Of a stretch of DNA of 64,000 nt, positions 16,067 through 24,792 are shown one piece after another; the stretch's first letter is position 1, and every line of letters starts with the position of its first letter. A program made the position numbers and the translations under genes. Under the pieces are notes generated by a model that saw only the letters and a list, made by a program, of their open reading frames with translations, was not told the DNA's origin and did not search any database. Source of the stretch: DATIKM01 sp035477595 (GTDB lineage: Bacteria > Armatimonadota > Chthonomonadetes > Chthonomonadales > CAJBBX01); the NCBI GenBank assembly GCA_035477595.1, contig DATIKM010000108.1:1-64000 (forward strand), read 5' to 3'.

Positions 16067-17557
16067 ATGATACGAACTGCCCGTCGCGGCCTCGCGGTCG
16101 CCCTCTTGTTGCTGCTGGCCGCAAGCGCCGGCGCGCAGTTCCCCGGCGCCCGGCCAGCACCCGCCGCCTGGCGCGCGGGTTTGGAGTCCATCACGGAGGC
16201 CGACGCCCGGGGGCTGGTGACGTTTCTCGCCGGGCCGGACTTTCGCGGCCGGTCGGCTGTGCTCGCTGACTACGCGGCGGCGGCAGGCTTCGCCGCAGGG
16301 CTCTTCCGTGAGGCCGGCCTGAAGCCCGCCGCCCAGGGCGGCTCCTACTTCCAGCGGTTCGCGCTCGCGCGCTACGAGTGCCTGCAGGACCAGTGCGCGA
16401 TCGATTCGGCGGACGGGCGCGTTCGTCTAGCGGGAGGGGTGGACTTCGCGATCACGCGGTCGCCTGTCTCCTCGCGGGATGTTCGCGGCGAGCTGGTCTT
16501 CGCGCGTCTGGCGGGCGATGGCGCTCCGCTCGACGCCCGTCAGATCGCCGGTAAGGTGCTCATAGTTCGCAACGACACGAGCGACCCGCTGCGTGTCGAG
16601 GCCCTGCGCACTGACGCACCGGCGCTGATCCTCACCGTCAGCGGCGACCTGCGAGGCGCCGCCGAGGCCGCGGCGTCGGCGCCCCTGACTGTCGTGCCGA
16701 TGGGCCGCGCGCCCGAGGAAGCCGGTGCTCCTGTCGGCCGCATCCGTCGCACCGTGGCCGAGTCGCTCGCTCGCACCCTTGGTGCGCAGGCGTTCCTCAG
16801 CCCGTCGACCGAGCGCAGCTCGCTCGAGCCGTCGGGCCTGCGCGTCACGGTCTCGCTGACGGTCCGCGAGGTCGACCGCATGGACCAGATGAACGTGGCC
16901 GCGCTGCTCCCCGGCACGGATCCCGCGCTTGCCGGCGAGTTCGTGGTGGTAGGCGGCCACCTCGACCACCTGGGCTTGCAGCCGGGTGGCGTGGTCTTCC
17001 CTGGTGCTGACGACAACGCCTCGGGGGCCGCCGGCACGCTCCTCGTTGCGAGGGCGATGGCCCTGAACCCGCGCAAGCCACGGCGCTCCGTGCTCTTCGT
17101 GTTGTGGGCCGCCGAGGAGCGGGGGCTTCTGGGGTCGACGCTCTACATGGAGGAGCCGCTGGCACCGGTCGAGCGCACGGTGGCGTATCTGAATATGGAC
17201 ATGATCGGGCGCCATGCTGGCGACGAGCCAGAGAACGCCCGCGCGATCGCTCTGCTGGGCAGCGAGGCGACGTCGCCCGATCTGCACCGACTCATGCTCT
17301 CGCTCAACCAGCACATCGGTTTCGAGATCAAGCCGGCAAGCCTGGACGCCACCGACCTCAGCGACTGCAAGCCGTTCAAAGACCGCGGGGTGCCGGTGGC
17401 ATTCGCTTTCACAGACCTGCACCCGGACTACCACACTGCGGGCGACACGCCAGACAAGGTAGATGCGAGGAAGGTCGCGAACGCCGCAAAGTGGGTCCTT
17501 CTGGCGGCTTCCGAGCTGGCGTCTCGCCCGGATCGCCCGCGCTTCAGGAGACCCTGA
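16067..17557 (+). CDS. Secreted M28-family zinc aminopeptidase
   Basis: Exopeptidase with two zinc ions. Seen: a signal peptide (RRG then a leucine-rich core, cleavage near ASAGA-Q at about residue 23), a PA-like insert domain, and the M28 ligands: H298 in VVGGHLDHLG, the Asp in GADDNASG (315-316), the catalytic and ligand Glu pair in WAAEERGLLGS, Asp in YLNMDMIGRH, and His in PDYHTAGDTPDK. About 496 residues. ATG at 16067 gives the cleanest signal peptide; ATG at 16055 and TTG at 16037 are alternatives. It begins a plus-strand cluster with the S9 peptidase, a glycosidase and the glycyl radical enzyme. Confidence 0.92.
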   Translation: MIRTARRGLAVALLLLLAASAGAQFPGARPAPAAWRAGLESITEADARGLVTFLAGPDFRGRSAVLADYAAAAGFAAGLFREAGLKPAAQGGSYFQRFALARYECLQDQCAIDSADGRVRLAGGVDFAITRSPVSSRDVRGELVFARLAGDGAPLDARQIAGKVLIVRNDTSDPLRVEALRTDAPALILTVSGDLRGAAEAAASAPLTVVPMGRAPEEAGAPVGRIRRTVAESLARTLGAQAFLSPSTERSSLEPSGLRVTVSLTVREVDRMDQMNVAALLPGTDPALAGEFVVVGGHLDHLGLQPGGVVFPGADDNASGAAGTLLVARAMALNPRKPRRSVLFVLWAAEERGLLGSTLYMEEPLAPVERTVAYLNMDMIGRHAGDEPENARAIALLGSEATSPDLHRLMLSLNQHIGFEIKPASLDATDLSDCKPFKDRGVPVAFAFTDLHPDYHTAGDTPDKVDARKVANAAKWVLLAASELASRPDRPRFRRP

Positions 17558-17584
17558 CGCCGCCTCAACCAGGATGGAGGTCGC

Positions 17585-19414
17585 ATGACCGCGCCGCTCA
17601 TCCCGCGCGAGACGTTGTTCGGGAACCCCGAGCGCCTCTCGGTGCGCCTCTCACCGGACGGACAGCGCCTGGCCTACATCGCGCCCCATGAAGGCGTGCT
17701 CAACGTCTGGGTTCGCACGCTGGGCGGCGATGACGACCGCTGTGTAACGCGTGACAGACGAAGAGGCATTCGCACCTGTTTCTGGGTGTTCGACGGCAAG
17801 CGCATCTGCTACCTGCAGGATGCAGATGGTGACGAGAACTGGCACCTTTGGTGCGTCGAGGTGGAGGCAGGCGTCATCCGCGACATGACCCCATTCCTCG
17901 GCGCGCAGGCGCAGGTTGTTGCCCTCGACCCGGAGCGCCCGAGCGAGGCTCTCGTCGCCCTCAACGTGCGGTCCCCACGAGCGCACGACGTCTACCGCAT
18001 CGACCTCGTGACCGGTGCGGCGACCGTGGTGGTGACGAACCCGGGCGATGTGGTCGGGTGGCTTGCCGACGCCTCCATGGAGGTGCGCGCCGCGACGGCC
18101 GCCATGCCGGACGGTGGCTTCGCGTTGCGCGTCCGGGAGACGGGAAGCGACGACTGGCGGACTGTACTCACCTGGGGACCAGACGACGAAGGCCAGGCGC
18201 ACGCCTTCTCGTCGAACGGCCGGGAGCTGTTCCTGTGCGGCAATGTGGGCGCCGACACGCAGGAGCTGCAGGCGCTCGACCTCTCAACGGGTGCGCTGCG
18301 GACGCTAGCCGCGCATCCTGAGGTGGACATGAGCGCCGTGTTCGACCACCCGAGGGGCCACGCGGTCCGCGCGGCGCGGTTCGTCGTGGACCGGGCCGAG
18401 TGGCGCGCCGTGGACCCCGCTGTCTCCAGGGACCTGGAGCGACTGACCGATCCAAAACGGGGCGACCTGTCCTTCGCAAGTATGGACCTGAGCGACCGGC
18501 GCTGGATCGTGCAGTACAGCGCCGACCGCGCGCCGGCCTCGTACCACCTCTACGACCGCAAACAGGGGACGCTGGAGTTCCTGTTCTCGGCGCGTCCCGC
18601 GCTCGATTCGTGCGTGCTAGCCGAGATGCAGCCAGTGCGCATCCGCTCGCGCGACGGTCTGACCCTCCACGCCTACCTCACCGTGCCGCCGTGGCCGTCC
18701 GATGGACCGGCGCCGCTCGTGCTGAATGTCCACGGCGGGCCCTGGGCACGCGACTCGTGGGGTTACGACCCCGAGGCGCAGTGGCTGGCCAACAGGGGCT
18801 ACGCATGCCTGCAGGTGAACTACCGCGGCTCGGCCGGCTTCGGTAAGCGGTTCCTTCACGCGGGCGACCGCGAGTGGGGCGCAAAGATGCACGATGACCT
18901 TCTCGACGCGGTCGACTGGGCCGTGGGAGAGGGGATTGCGGACCCGAAGCGGGTGGCGATCTACGGGAGCTCGTACGGGGGCTACGCGGCGCTAGTTGGC
19001 GCGGCGTTCACGCCCGATGTGTTCGCATGCGCCGTCGACATCGTGGGCCCGAGCAGTCTTCGAACGCTCATCGGGTCGATACCGCCGTATTGGGAGCCGC
19101 TGCGACGCGTGCTCTACCATCGGATCGGCAACCTGGAGACCGAGCCGGAGTTCCTCGACGATCGGTCTCCGCTATTCCGTGCAGCCGACATCCGCTGCCC
19201 GCTTCTTATCGCGCAGGGAGCGAACGACCCGCGGGTGAAACAACAGGAGAGCGAGCAGATGGTGGAGGCCGTCCGCGCACGCGGCGGCGAGGTCGAGTAC
19301 ATCGTTTTCGAGGATGAGGGGCACGGGTTCGCGCGTCCCGAGAACCGGCTGCGCTTCTACGCTGCGGCGGAGCGATTTCTAGCCCGGCATCTCGGGGGCA
19401 GGGCAGAGGAGTAG
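17585..19414 (+). CDS. S9-family prolyl oligopeptidase-like serine peptidase
   Basis: Seen: an N-terminal beta-propeller region (about 20-340, with repeated SPDGQRLAY-like and FSSNGRELFL-like blades), then an alpha/beta-hydrolase domain with the triad S463 in YGSSYGGYAAL, D548 in GANDPRV and H580 in DEGHGFARPEN. The oxyanion region HGGPWARDSWGYD fits acylaminoacyl peptidases and dipeptidyl peptidases. No signal peptide is seen, so it probably finishes peptides in the cytoplasm. Length 609. GGAGG lies 5 bases before the ATG, 27 bases after the M28 stop, so the two peptidases are likely co-expressed. Confidence 0.93.
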   Translation: MTAPLIPRETLFGNPERLSVRLSPDGQRLAYIAPHEGVLNVWVRTLGGDDDRCVTRDRRRGIRTCFWVFDGKRICYLQDADGDENWHLWCVEVEAGVIRDMTPFLGAQAQVVALDPERPSEALVALNVRSPRAHDVYRIDLVTGAATVVVTNPGDVVGWLADASMEVRAATAAMPDGGFALRVRETGSDDWRTVLTWGPDDEGQAHAFSSNGRELFLCGNVGADTQELQALDLSTGALRTLAAHPEVDMSAVFDHPRGHAVRAARFVVDRAEWRAVDPAVSRDLERLTDPKRGDLSFASMDLSDRRWIVQYSADRAPASYHLYDRKQGTLEFLFSARPALDSCVLAEMQPVRIRSRDGLTLHAYLTVPPWPSDGPAPLVLNVHGGPWARDSWGYDPEAQWLANRGYACLQVNYRGSAGFGKRFLHAGDREWGAKMHDDLLDAVDWAVGEGIADPKRVAIYGSSYGGYAALVGAAFTPDVFACAVDIVGPSSLRTLIGSIPPYWEPLRRVLYHRIGNLETEPEFLDDRSPLFRAADIRCPLLIAQGANDPRVKQQESEQMVEAVRARGGEVEYIVFEDEGHGFARPENRLRFYAAAERFLARHLGGRAEE

Positions 19415-19459
19415 GAACGGGACTGGCGTCAGGCGCGGGGCGACCGCAAGGAGGAAGGC

Positions 19460-22342
19460 ATGTCAGCGTGGCTATTGCTCGCCATCGGGCTGCTGGCGGT
19501 GTTAGCGGAAGCGGCTCCGGCCCAGGCCGCTCCCCGATGGAAGGCCATCGTTTCGCCGGCAGGCAGTGTCCGGATCGAGCGAGATGGCCAGATCTTCGGC
19601 ACGATGGACCCCGGCCTCTTTGAGTTCGAATGGCGGGGGGTAGGCATGGGCCCCGGCACGGTCGGAGCGGCCCCGCCCGCCCCCGGGCAGCCGCGCGCGG
19701 GCCGCATCACGGCGCCCGGCGGCGCGATTGTCGATGTCGAGACGCGGGTAGAGCCTGCGCCGGGCGGCGTGCGATTTCACTACCGCATGACGCCGCGCGC
19801 CGCCCTTCGTCTGAACAGCCTGCACGTCAGCCTGTCCATGCCGGCGATGGTGCTCGCCGGGGGCGCCTATAGAGCGGACGGCAGCTCGGGAACGGTTCCA
19901 CGGCAGTTCCGCGAGACGGGGGTGTTCTCGGCGCCGATCCGCCAACTGGAGCTGGTTGGCACGGCCGACAGGCGCCTCGCCTTCGCGTTCGCCGCCGAGA
20001 CGCCCGTGCTCCTGCAGGACGACCGCCAGTGGGGTCCCAGCTTCTCGCTGCGCATGGGGCCACAGCCCGGCGGTGAGGAATGGCCAGCAGGCCGTGCCCT
20101 CGTGATAGACTTCACTCTTACCGCCCCGGGAGGCATTGCGTTGGAGCACGACGGACCGGTCACGATCGAGGCGGGGCCCGACTGGCTGCCTCTCGACGTG
20201 GAACTCGACATCGTTCCGAACAGCGCCCTCGACCTGGGCTCCGTGATCCCGTGGCATAGCCCCGCCGGCTCGCTCGGGCGGGTAGTGGCCACCCCGGCGG
20301 GCTTCGCCTTCGCCAGCAGGCCAGACCAGCCGGTGCGCTTCTACGGGGTGAACCTCTGCTTCAGCGCCCACTTCATCACCCACGAGCAGTCGGACCGGCT
20401 TGCGGAGCGCCTGTGGCGCCTGGGCTACAACACGGTCCGCTTCCACCACCATGAGGGGGGACTCGTAGACCGCTCGGGCGGCGACAGCACGCGACTTGCG
20501 CCGCAAGCGCTCGACCAGCTCGACTACCTGTTCTACGCCCTGAAGCGACGCGGCATCTACATCGCCACCGACCTCTACGTGTCTCGACCGGTCTTCCGGC
20601 ACGAGGTATGGGAGGGTGAGCAGGGCAACGTCGGTATGGACGAGTTCAAGATGGCCGTCCCGGTCAACGAGCGCGCGTTCGCCAACTTCGTCGCTTTCAC
20701 GCGCAACCTGCTCAACCATCGTAACCCGCACACGGGCCTGCGCTGGGCGGAAGATCCCGCTCTCGCCTGGATCAACCTGATCAACGAGGGGAACCCGGGC
20801 AACTTCTTCGGCAACCTGTCTCCTTCGCTGCGCCGCGACTACGAGCGCGCCTGGAACGCCTGGCTCGCGAGGCGTTACCGTACGGCGGAGGAGCTGCGCG
20901 CCGCGATCGGGGATCTGAGCGGCGGCAGGGCGCCGGACGCGGGCGACATCCCGCTCCCAGCGGGGGTCAACGACACACCCGCTGGCCTGGCGCTCAGCGT
21001 CTTTCTGGCGGAGAACCAGCGCGACTTCACCCGCCGCATGAGGCAGATACTCCGTGATGAGCTCGGGAGTCAGGCGCTGATCTCCAACCTGAACGCGTGG
21101 ACCAATCCGATCCAGATGCACACGGTGCGCCGGGAGTTCGACTTCGTCGACGACCACTACTACATCGACCACCCGGAGTTCCTCGAGCGGCCCTGGAGCC
21201 TGCCTTCGCGCTCACCCAACACGAGCCCAGTAGCCGCCGGCGCGCCCGGCGGCCGTGGGGTCACGTTCCTGCGGCTCCTTGACCGTCCCTTCACGATCAC
21301 GGAGTTCAACTACTCCGCCCCTGGTCGCTTTCGCGGCGTTGGGGGCATCCTGACAGGCGCGCTCGGCGCCATCCAGGACTGGTCGGGCATCTGGCGGTTT
21401 GCCTACAGCCACAACCGCGACAACCTCTTCACTCCCGCCCCGATGGGGTACTTCGACTTGGGCACCGACCCACTGAACCAGGCTGCGGACCGCGCGAGCA
21501 TCACACTGTACCGGCGCGGCGACATGTCGCCCGCGCGTACCACCATCGCGGTCGCGATGACGGAGCAGGAAACGATGGAGGCTCCGAGGCGCGCGCACAG
21601 CGTCATCGTGCCATGGCACGAGCTCGCCCTGGTGTCCCGGGTGGGCACCGTCGTCACCGACCGGCCCGCCGCGCCAGCGGGCGCCGATCTGGTTCTGCCG
21701 CTTGGCTGGCGCCATCCCGCCACAGATTGGGGAGCCAACGCCGTGCCGCTGGACCCCTACGCTACCGACACTGGCGGCCGCCTGCTTGGTGTGCTGCGCG
21801 AGCGCGGTCTACTTCCGCGCCGCAACGTGACCAACCTGGCCGGGCCGCGCCTTCAGAGCGACAACGGGCAGCTCACCGTGGACGGTCCGGCCGATGTGCT
21901 TACCCTGAACACGCCGCGAACAGCAGGAGGCTACGCGCAGGCGGGCCGGCGTATCCGCACAGCCGCGGTCGACGTTCACATAGAGGGCACCGATGCCACG
22001 GTCTGGGTGAGCAGCGTAGACGCTCAGCCGATCTCTAGCAGCCGCCGGCTGATCATCACGCACCTGACAGACCTCCAGAACACCGGCATCCGGTACGCTG
22101 ACCGGGCGCGCACCGTCTTGCTCGCCTGGGGCGGCACGCCCCACCTGGTCCGGCGAGGCAGGGCGACCGTCACGGTGCGCATGGCGAACGCTGCGCGCGC
22201 ACGCGTGTGGGGCCTCTCCACCTCCGGGAGGCGGCTGGCGCCCGTCGCCGCGCGCGTGCAGGGCAATGCGCTGGTGGTGCCGCTCGACGTGGACGCCGGT
22301 GGCCGCGCGCGCATGCTCTACGAGATCGAGGTGCCGCAGTGA
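19460..22342 (+). CDS. Secreted clan GH-A glycoside hydrolase, unassigned family
   Basis: A 960-residue secreted protein. Seen: a signal peptide (hydrophobic core 3-22, AQA-A), an N-terminal beta-sandwich, then a TIM-barrel region starting at RFYGVNLCFSAHF and YNTVRFHHHEGG. The acid/base candidate is E443 in WINLINEGN (the Asn-Glu pair of clan GH-A) and the nucleophile candidate is E615 in ITEFNYSAPG. C-terminal beta domains follow. AGGAGG lies 5 bases before the ATG. It stands between an S9 peptidase and the glycyl radical enzyme, 25 bases from the latter. Substrate and GH family are not clear; GH5-like or a sequence-divergent GH-A group is likely. Confidence 0.83.
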   Translation: MSAWLLLAIGLLAVLAEAAPAQAAPRWKAIVSPAGSVRIERDGQIFGTMDPGLFEFEWRGVGMGPGTVGAAPPAPGQPRAGRITAPGGAIVDVETRVEPAPGGVRFHYRMTPRAALRLNSLHVSLSMPAMVLAGGAYRADGSSGTVPRQFRETGVFSAPIRQLELVGTADRRLAFAFAAETPVLLQDDRQWGPSFSLRMGPQPGGEEWPAGRALVIDFTLTAPGGIALEHDGPVTIEAGPDWLPLDVELDIVPNSALDLGSVIPWHSPAGSLGRVVATPAGFAFASRPDQPVRFYGVNLCFSAHFITHEQSDRLAERLWRLGYNTVRFHHHEGGLVDRSGGDSTRLAPQALDQLDYLFYALKRRGIYIATDLYVSRPVFRHEVWEGEQGNVGMDEFKMAVPVNERAFANFVAFTRNLLNHRNPHTGLRWAEDPALAWINLINEGNPGNFFGNLSPSLRRDYERAWNAWLARRYRTAEELRAAIGDLSGGRAPDAGDIPLPAGVNDTPAGLALSVFLAENQRDFTRRMRQILRDELGSQALISNLNAWTNPIQMHTVRREFDFVDDHYYIDHPEFLERPWSLPSRSPNTSPVAAGAPGGRGVTFLRLLDRPFTITEFNYSAPGRFRGVGGILTGALGAIQDWSGIWRFAYSHNRDNLFTPAPMGYFDLGTDPLNQAADRASITLYRRGDMSPARTTIAVAMTEQETMEAPRRAHSVIVPWHELALVSRVGTVVTDRPAAPAGADLVLPLGWRHPATDWGANAVPLDPYATDTGGRLLGVLRERGLLPRRNVTNLAGPRLQSDNGQLTVDGPADVLTLNTPRTAGGYAQAGRRIRTAAVDVHIEGTDATVWVSSVDAQPISSSRRLIITHLTDLQNTGIRYADRARTVLLAWGGTPHLVRRGRATVTVRMANAARARVWGLSTSGRRLAPVAARVQGNALVVPLDVDAGGRARMLYEIEVPQ

Positions 22343-22367
22343 CAGTGCGCGGGCGCCAGACGATGCT

Positions 22368-24728
22368 ATGACCGAGCGAGTGCGCCGTCTGCGCCAACGC
22401 AGCCTGGCCGCTGAGCCCGAGATCACCGCGGAGCGCGCCCTGCTGGTGACCCGCTTCTACCGCGAGAACGAGGGCAGGCACTCCGAGCCGATGATGCGCG
22501 CCCTGTGCTTCCAGGCCCTGTGCGAGCACAAGACGGTCTGGATCGGCGAGGACGAGTTGATCGTCGGCGAGCGCGGACCGGCGCCGAAGCTCACGCCTAC
22601 GTTCCCGGAGCTGACCTGTCACTCCCTCGAGGACCTGCGTGTTCTCGGTGAGCGCGAGAAGACGCGGTACCGTGCGCCGCCCGACGTAGTGCGCGACTAC
22701 GAGGCGGAGGTGATACCCTACTGGCGCGGCCGCACCATGCGGGACCGCATCTTCGCGCACATGACAGGTGAGTGGAAGCGCGCGTACGAGGCGGGCGTCT
22801 TCACCGAGTTCATGGAGCAGCGAGCGCCCGGCCATACGACGCTCGACGGAAAGGTGTACCGGCGCGGCTTCCGCGCATTCCAGGACGACATCGACCGAGC
22901 GCTCTCCGAGCTCGACTGGTTCGGCGACCCGGAGGCGCTCACCAAGTCGGAGCAGCTCCGGGCGATGCGCGTCGCTGCCGATGCAGCAATCCGCCTCTCG
23001 GAGCGCCACGCCGAGCGGGCGCGCGCAGTGGCAGGCCAATGCGCCGACCCGGTGCGTCGCGGCGAGCTCGTGCGGATCGCCGCCGTGTGCGAGCGAGTCC
23101 CCGCCAATGCGCCTCGCGACCTGTGGGAAGCGCTGCAGATGTACTGGTGGTGCCACCTCGGCGTCATCACGGAGCTCAACGGCTGGGACTCCTTCAACCC
23201 CGGCCGCCTCGATGTCCACCTGCGTCCCTTCTACGAGCAGGGCACTGCAAGCGGCGAGCTCGACCGCGAGAGCGCGCGCGAGCTGCTCGAGTGCTTCTGG
23301 GTAAAGTTCAACAACCACCCGGCGCCGCCTAAGGTCGGCGTCACTGCCGCCGAGAGCGGCACCTACACGGACTTCGCCAACGTCAACCTGGGCGGGCTCC
23401 TGCCGGATGGGGGTAGCGCCGTATGTGACTTCTCCTACCTGGTCCTCGAGGTCATCGAGGAGATGCACCTCCTCCAGCCCAGCAACAACGTACAGATCTC
23501 ACGCGAGACGCCGGACGCGTTCCTTGACGCGGCGTGCCGCGTCATCCGGCGGGGATACGGCTTCCCGTCCGTGTTCAACGCGGACGCCATCGTGCAGGAG
23601 CTGGTTCGCCAGGGGAAGTCCCTGGAGGACGCCAGGGCAGGCGGGGCCAGTGGGTGCGTAGAGGCTGGCGCCTTCGGCAAGGAGGCGTACATCCTCACCG
23701 GATACCTGAACCTGCCCAGGATCCTGGAGATCGCGCTCTGCCGCGGGGTCGACCCGAGCACGGGTCTCCGACTTGGACCCGATACCGGCGATCCGCGTGC
23801 GTGGGGCTCGATTGAAGACGCGCTTGCGGCCTGGGAGAGGCAACTCCGCCATTTCGTCGACGTGAAGGTGCGTGGGAACCAGGTGATCGAGCGCCTGTAC
23901 GCGCGACACGCGCCGGCGCCCTTCCTGTCTCTGCTCATCGACGACTGCATCGCGCGGGGACGCGACTACAACGACGGCGGCGCGCGCTACAACACCGCCT
24001 ACATTCAGGGGGTCGGCATCGGCACGCTTGCCGACTCGCTGGCCGCGCTCGAGCAGTGCGTCTTCCAGGAGCGCGCGGTGACGATGGATCGCCTGCTCGC
24101 CGCCCTGGCCAGCGACTTCGCAGGAGAGGAGGCGCTGAGGGTGGCGCTTGCGTCCCGCGCCCCCAAGTACGGGAACGACGACGACGCGGCGGATGGCCCG
24201 ATGCGCCACTGCTTCGACGCCTTCTGCGCCGCCGTCGACGGGAGACCGAACACGCGCGGCGGGACGTACCACATCGACATGCTCCCGACCACGTGCCACA
24301 TCCACTTCGGCTCCCTGACCGGGGCGCTGCCGGACGGGCGACGCGCCGGGATGCCGCTCTCCGAGGGTATCTCGCCGGTGCAGGGCGCCGACCGCCGGGG
24401 GCCGACAGCCGTGATGCGCTCAGCCGCCAAGATGGACCATCTGCGCACTGGCGGCACGCTGCTCAACCAAAAACTCCTGCCGGCGGTTGTCGATGGCGAG
24501 AACGGCATCCGGAAGATGCGCGACCTCATCCGTGGGTACTTCGCGCTCGGGGGGCACCACGTGCAGTTCAACGTGGTGGACGGCGCCACGCTGCGCGAGG
24601 CGCAGGAGAAGCCGGAGGAGCACCGCGACCTGATCGTCCGCGTGGCGGGGTACAGCGACTACTTCGCCGACCTTCCGCGCGTCCTGCAGGATGAAATAAT
24701 CTCGCGGACCGAGCACGCATCGCTCTAA
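22368..24728 (+). CDS. hypD: Glycyl radical enzyme, trans-4-hydroxyproline dehydratase-like
   Basis: Seen: the glycyl radical loop VRVAGYSDYF (G761) and the thiyl cysteine in GASGCVEAGAFGKEAY (C430, E432). Further residues H156, D274, S330, D335, F336 and Y446 each fall four positions before the residues I recall as the active site of Clostridioides HypD (H160, D278, S334, D339, F340, C434, E436, Y450, G765). This constant offset argues for 4-hydroxy-L-proline dehydration to pyrroline-5-carboxylate over pyruvate formate-lyase or glycerol dehydratase activity. Length 786 is normal. ATG at 22368 is chosen because earlier codons overlap the glycosidase. No activating radical SAM enzyme and no proC is in the window. 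Not to be confused with hydrogenase HypD. Confidence 0.85.
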   Translation: MTERVRRLRQRSLAAEPEITAERALLVTRFYRENEGRHSEPMMRALCFQALCEHKTVWIGEDELIVGERGPAPKLTPTFPELTCHSLEDLRVLGEREKTRYRAPPDVVRDYEAEVIPYWRGRTMRDRIFAHMTGEWKRAYEAGVFTEFMEQRAPGHTTLDGKVYRRGFRAFQDDIDRALSELDWFGDPEALTKSEQLRAMRVAADAAIRLSERHAERARAVAGQCADPVRRGELVRIAAVCERVPANAPRDLWEALQMYWWCHLGVITELNGWDSFNPGRLDVHLRPFYEQGTASGELDRESARELLECFWVKFNNHPAPPKVGVTAAESGTYTDFANVNLGGLLPDGGSAVCDFSYLVLEVIEEMHLLQPSNNVQISRETPDAFLDAACRVIRRGYGFPSVFNADAIVQELVRQGKSLEDARAGGASGCVEAGAFGKEAYILTGYLNLPRILEIALCRGVDPSTGLRLGPDTGDPRAWGSIEDALAAWERQLRHFVDVKVRGNQVIERLYARHAPAPFLSLLIDDCIARGRDYNDGGARYNTAYIQGVGIGTLADSLAALEQCVFQERAVTMDRLLAALASDFAGEEALRVALASRAPKYGNDDDAADGPMRHCFDAFCAAVDGRPNTRGGTYHIDMLPTTCHIHFGSLTGALPDGRRAGMPLSEGISPVQGADRRGPTAVMRSAAKMDHLRTGGTLLNQKLLPAVVDGENGIRKMRDLIRGYFALGGHHVQFNVVDGATLREAQEKPEEHRDLIVRVAGYSDYFADLPRVLQDEIISRTEHASL

Positions 24729-24792
24729 GCGCGCTGCCCACATGCGACAGATGCAGTGACGGGCGGGCGCAGCGCTCGCGCAGGCCGGCGCG

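Noticed and set aside
19502..21172. 556-codon minus-strand open frame
   Set aside because: Antisense shadow of the secreted glycosidase, caused by GC-rich third positions; low-complexity composition and no motif.
22170..23468. 432-codon minus-strand open frame over the glycyl radical enzyme
   Set aside because: Antisense shadow; the plus strand shows all catalytic motifs.
22368..24728. Assignment as pyruvate formate-lyase
   Set aside because: Pyruvate formate-lyase has a Cys-Cys pair at the active site; here there is one Cys followed by Val-Glu, the dehydratase pattern.
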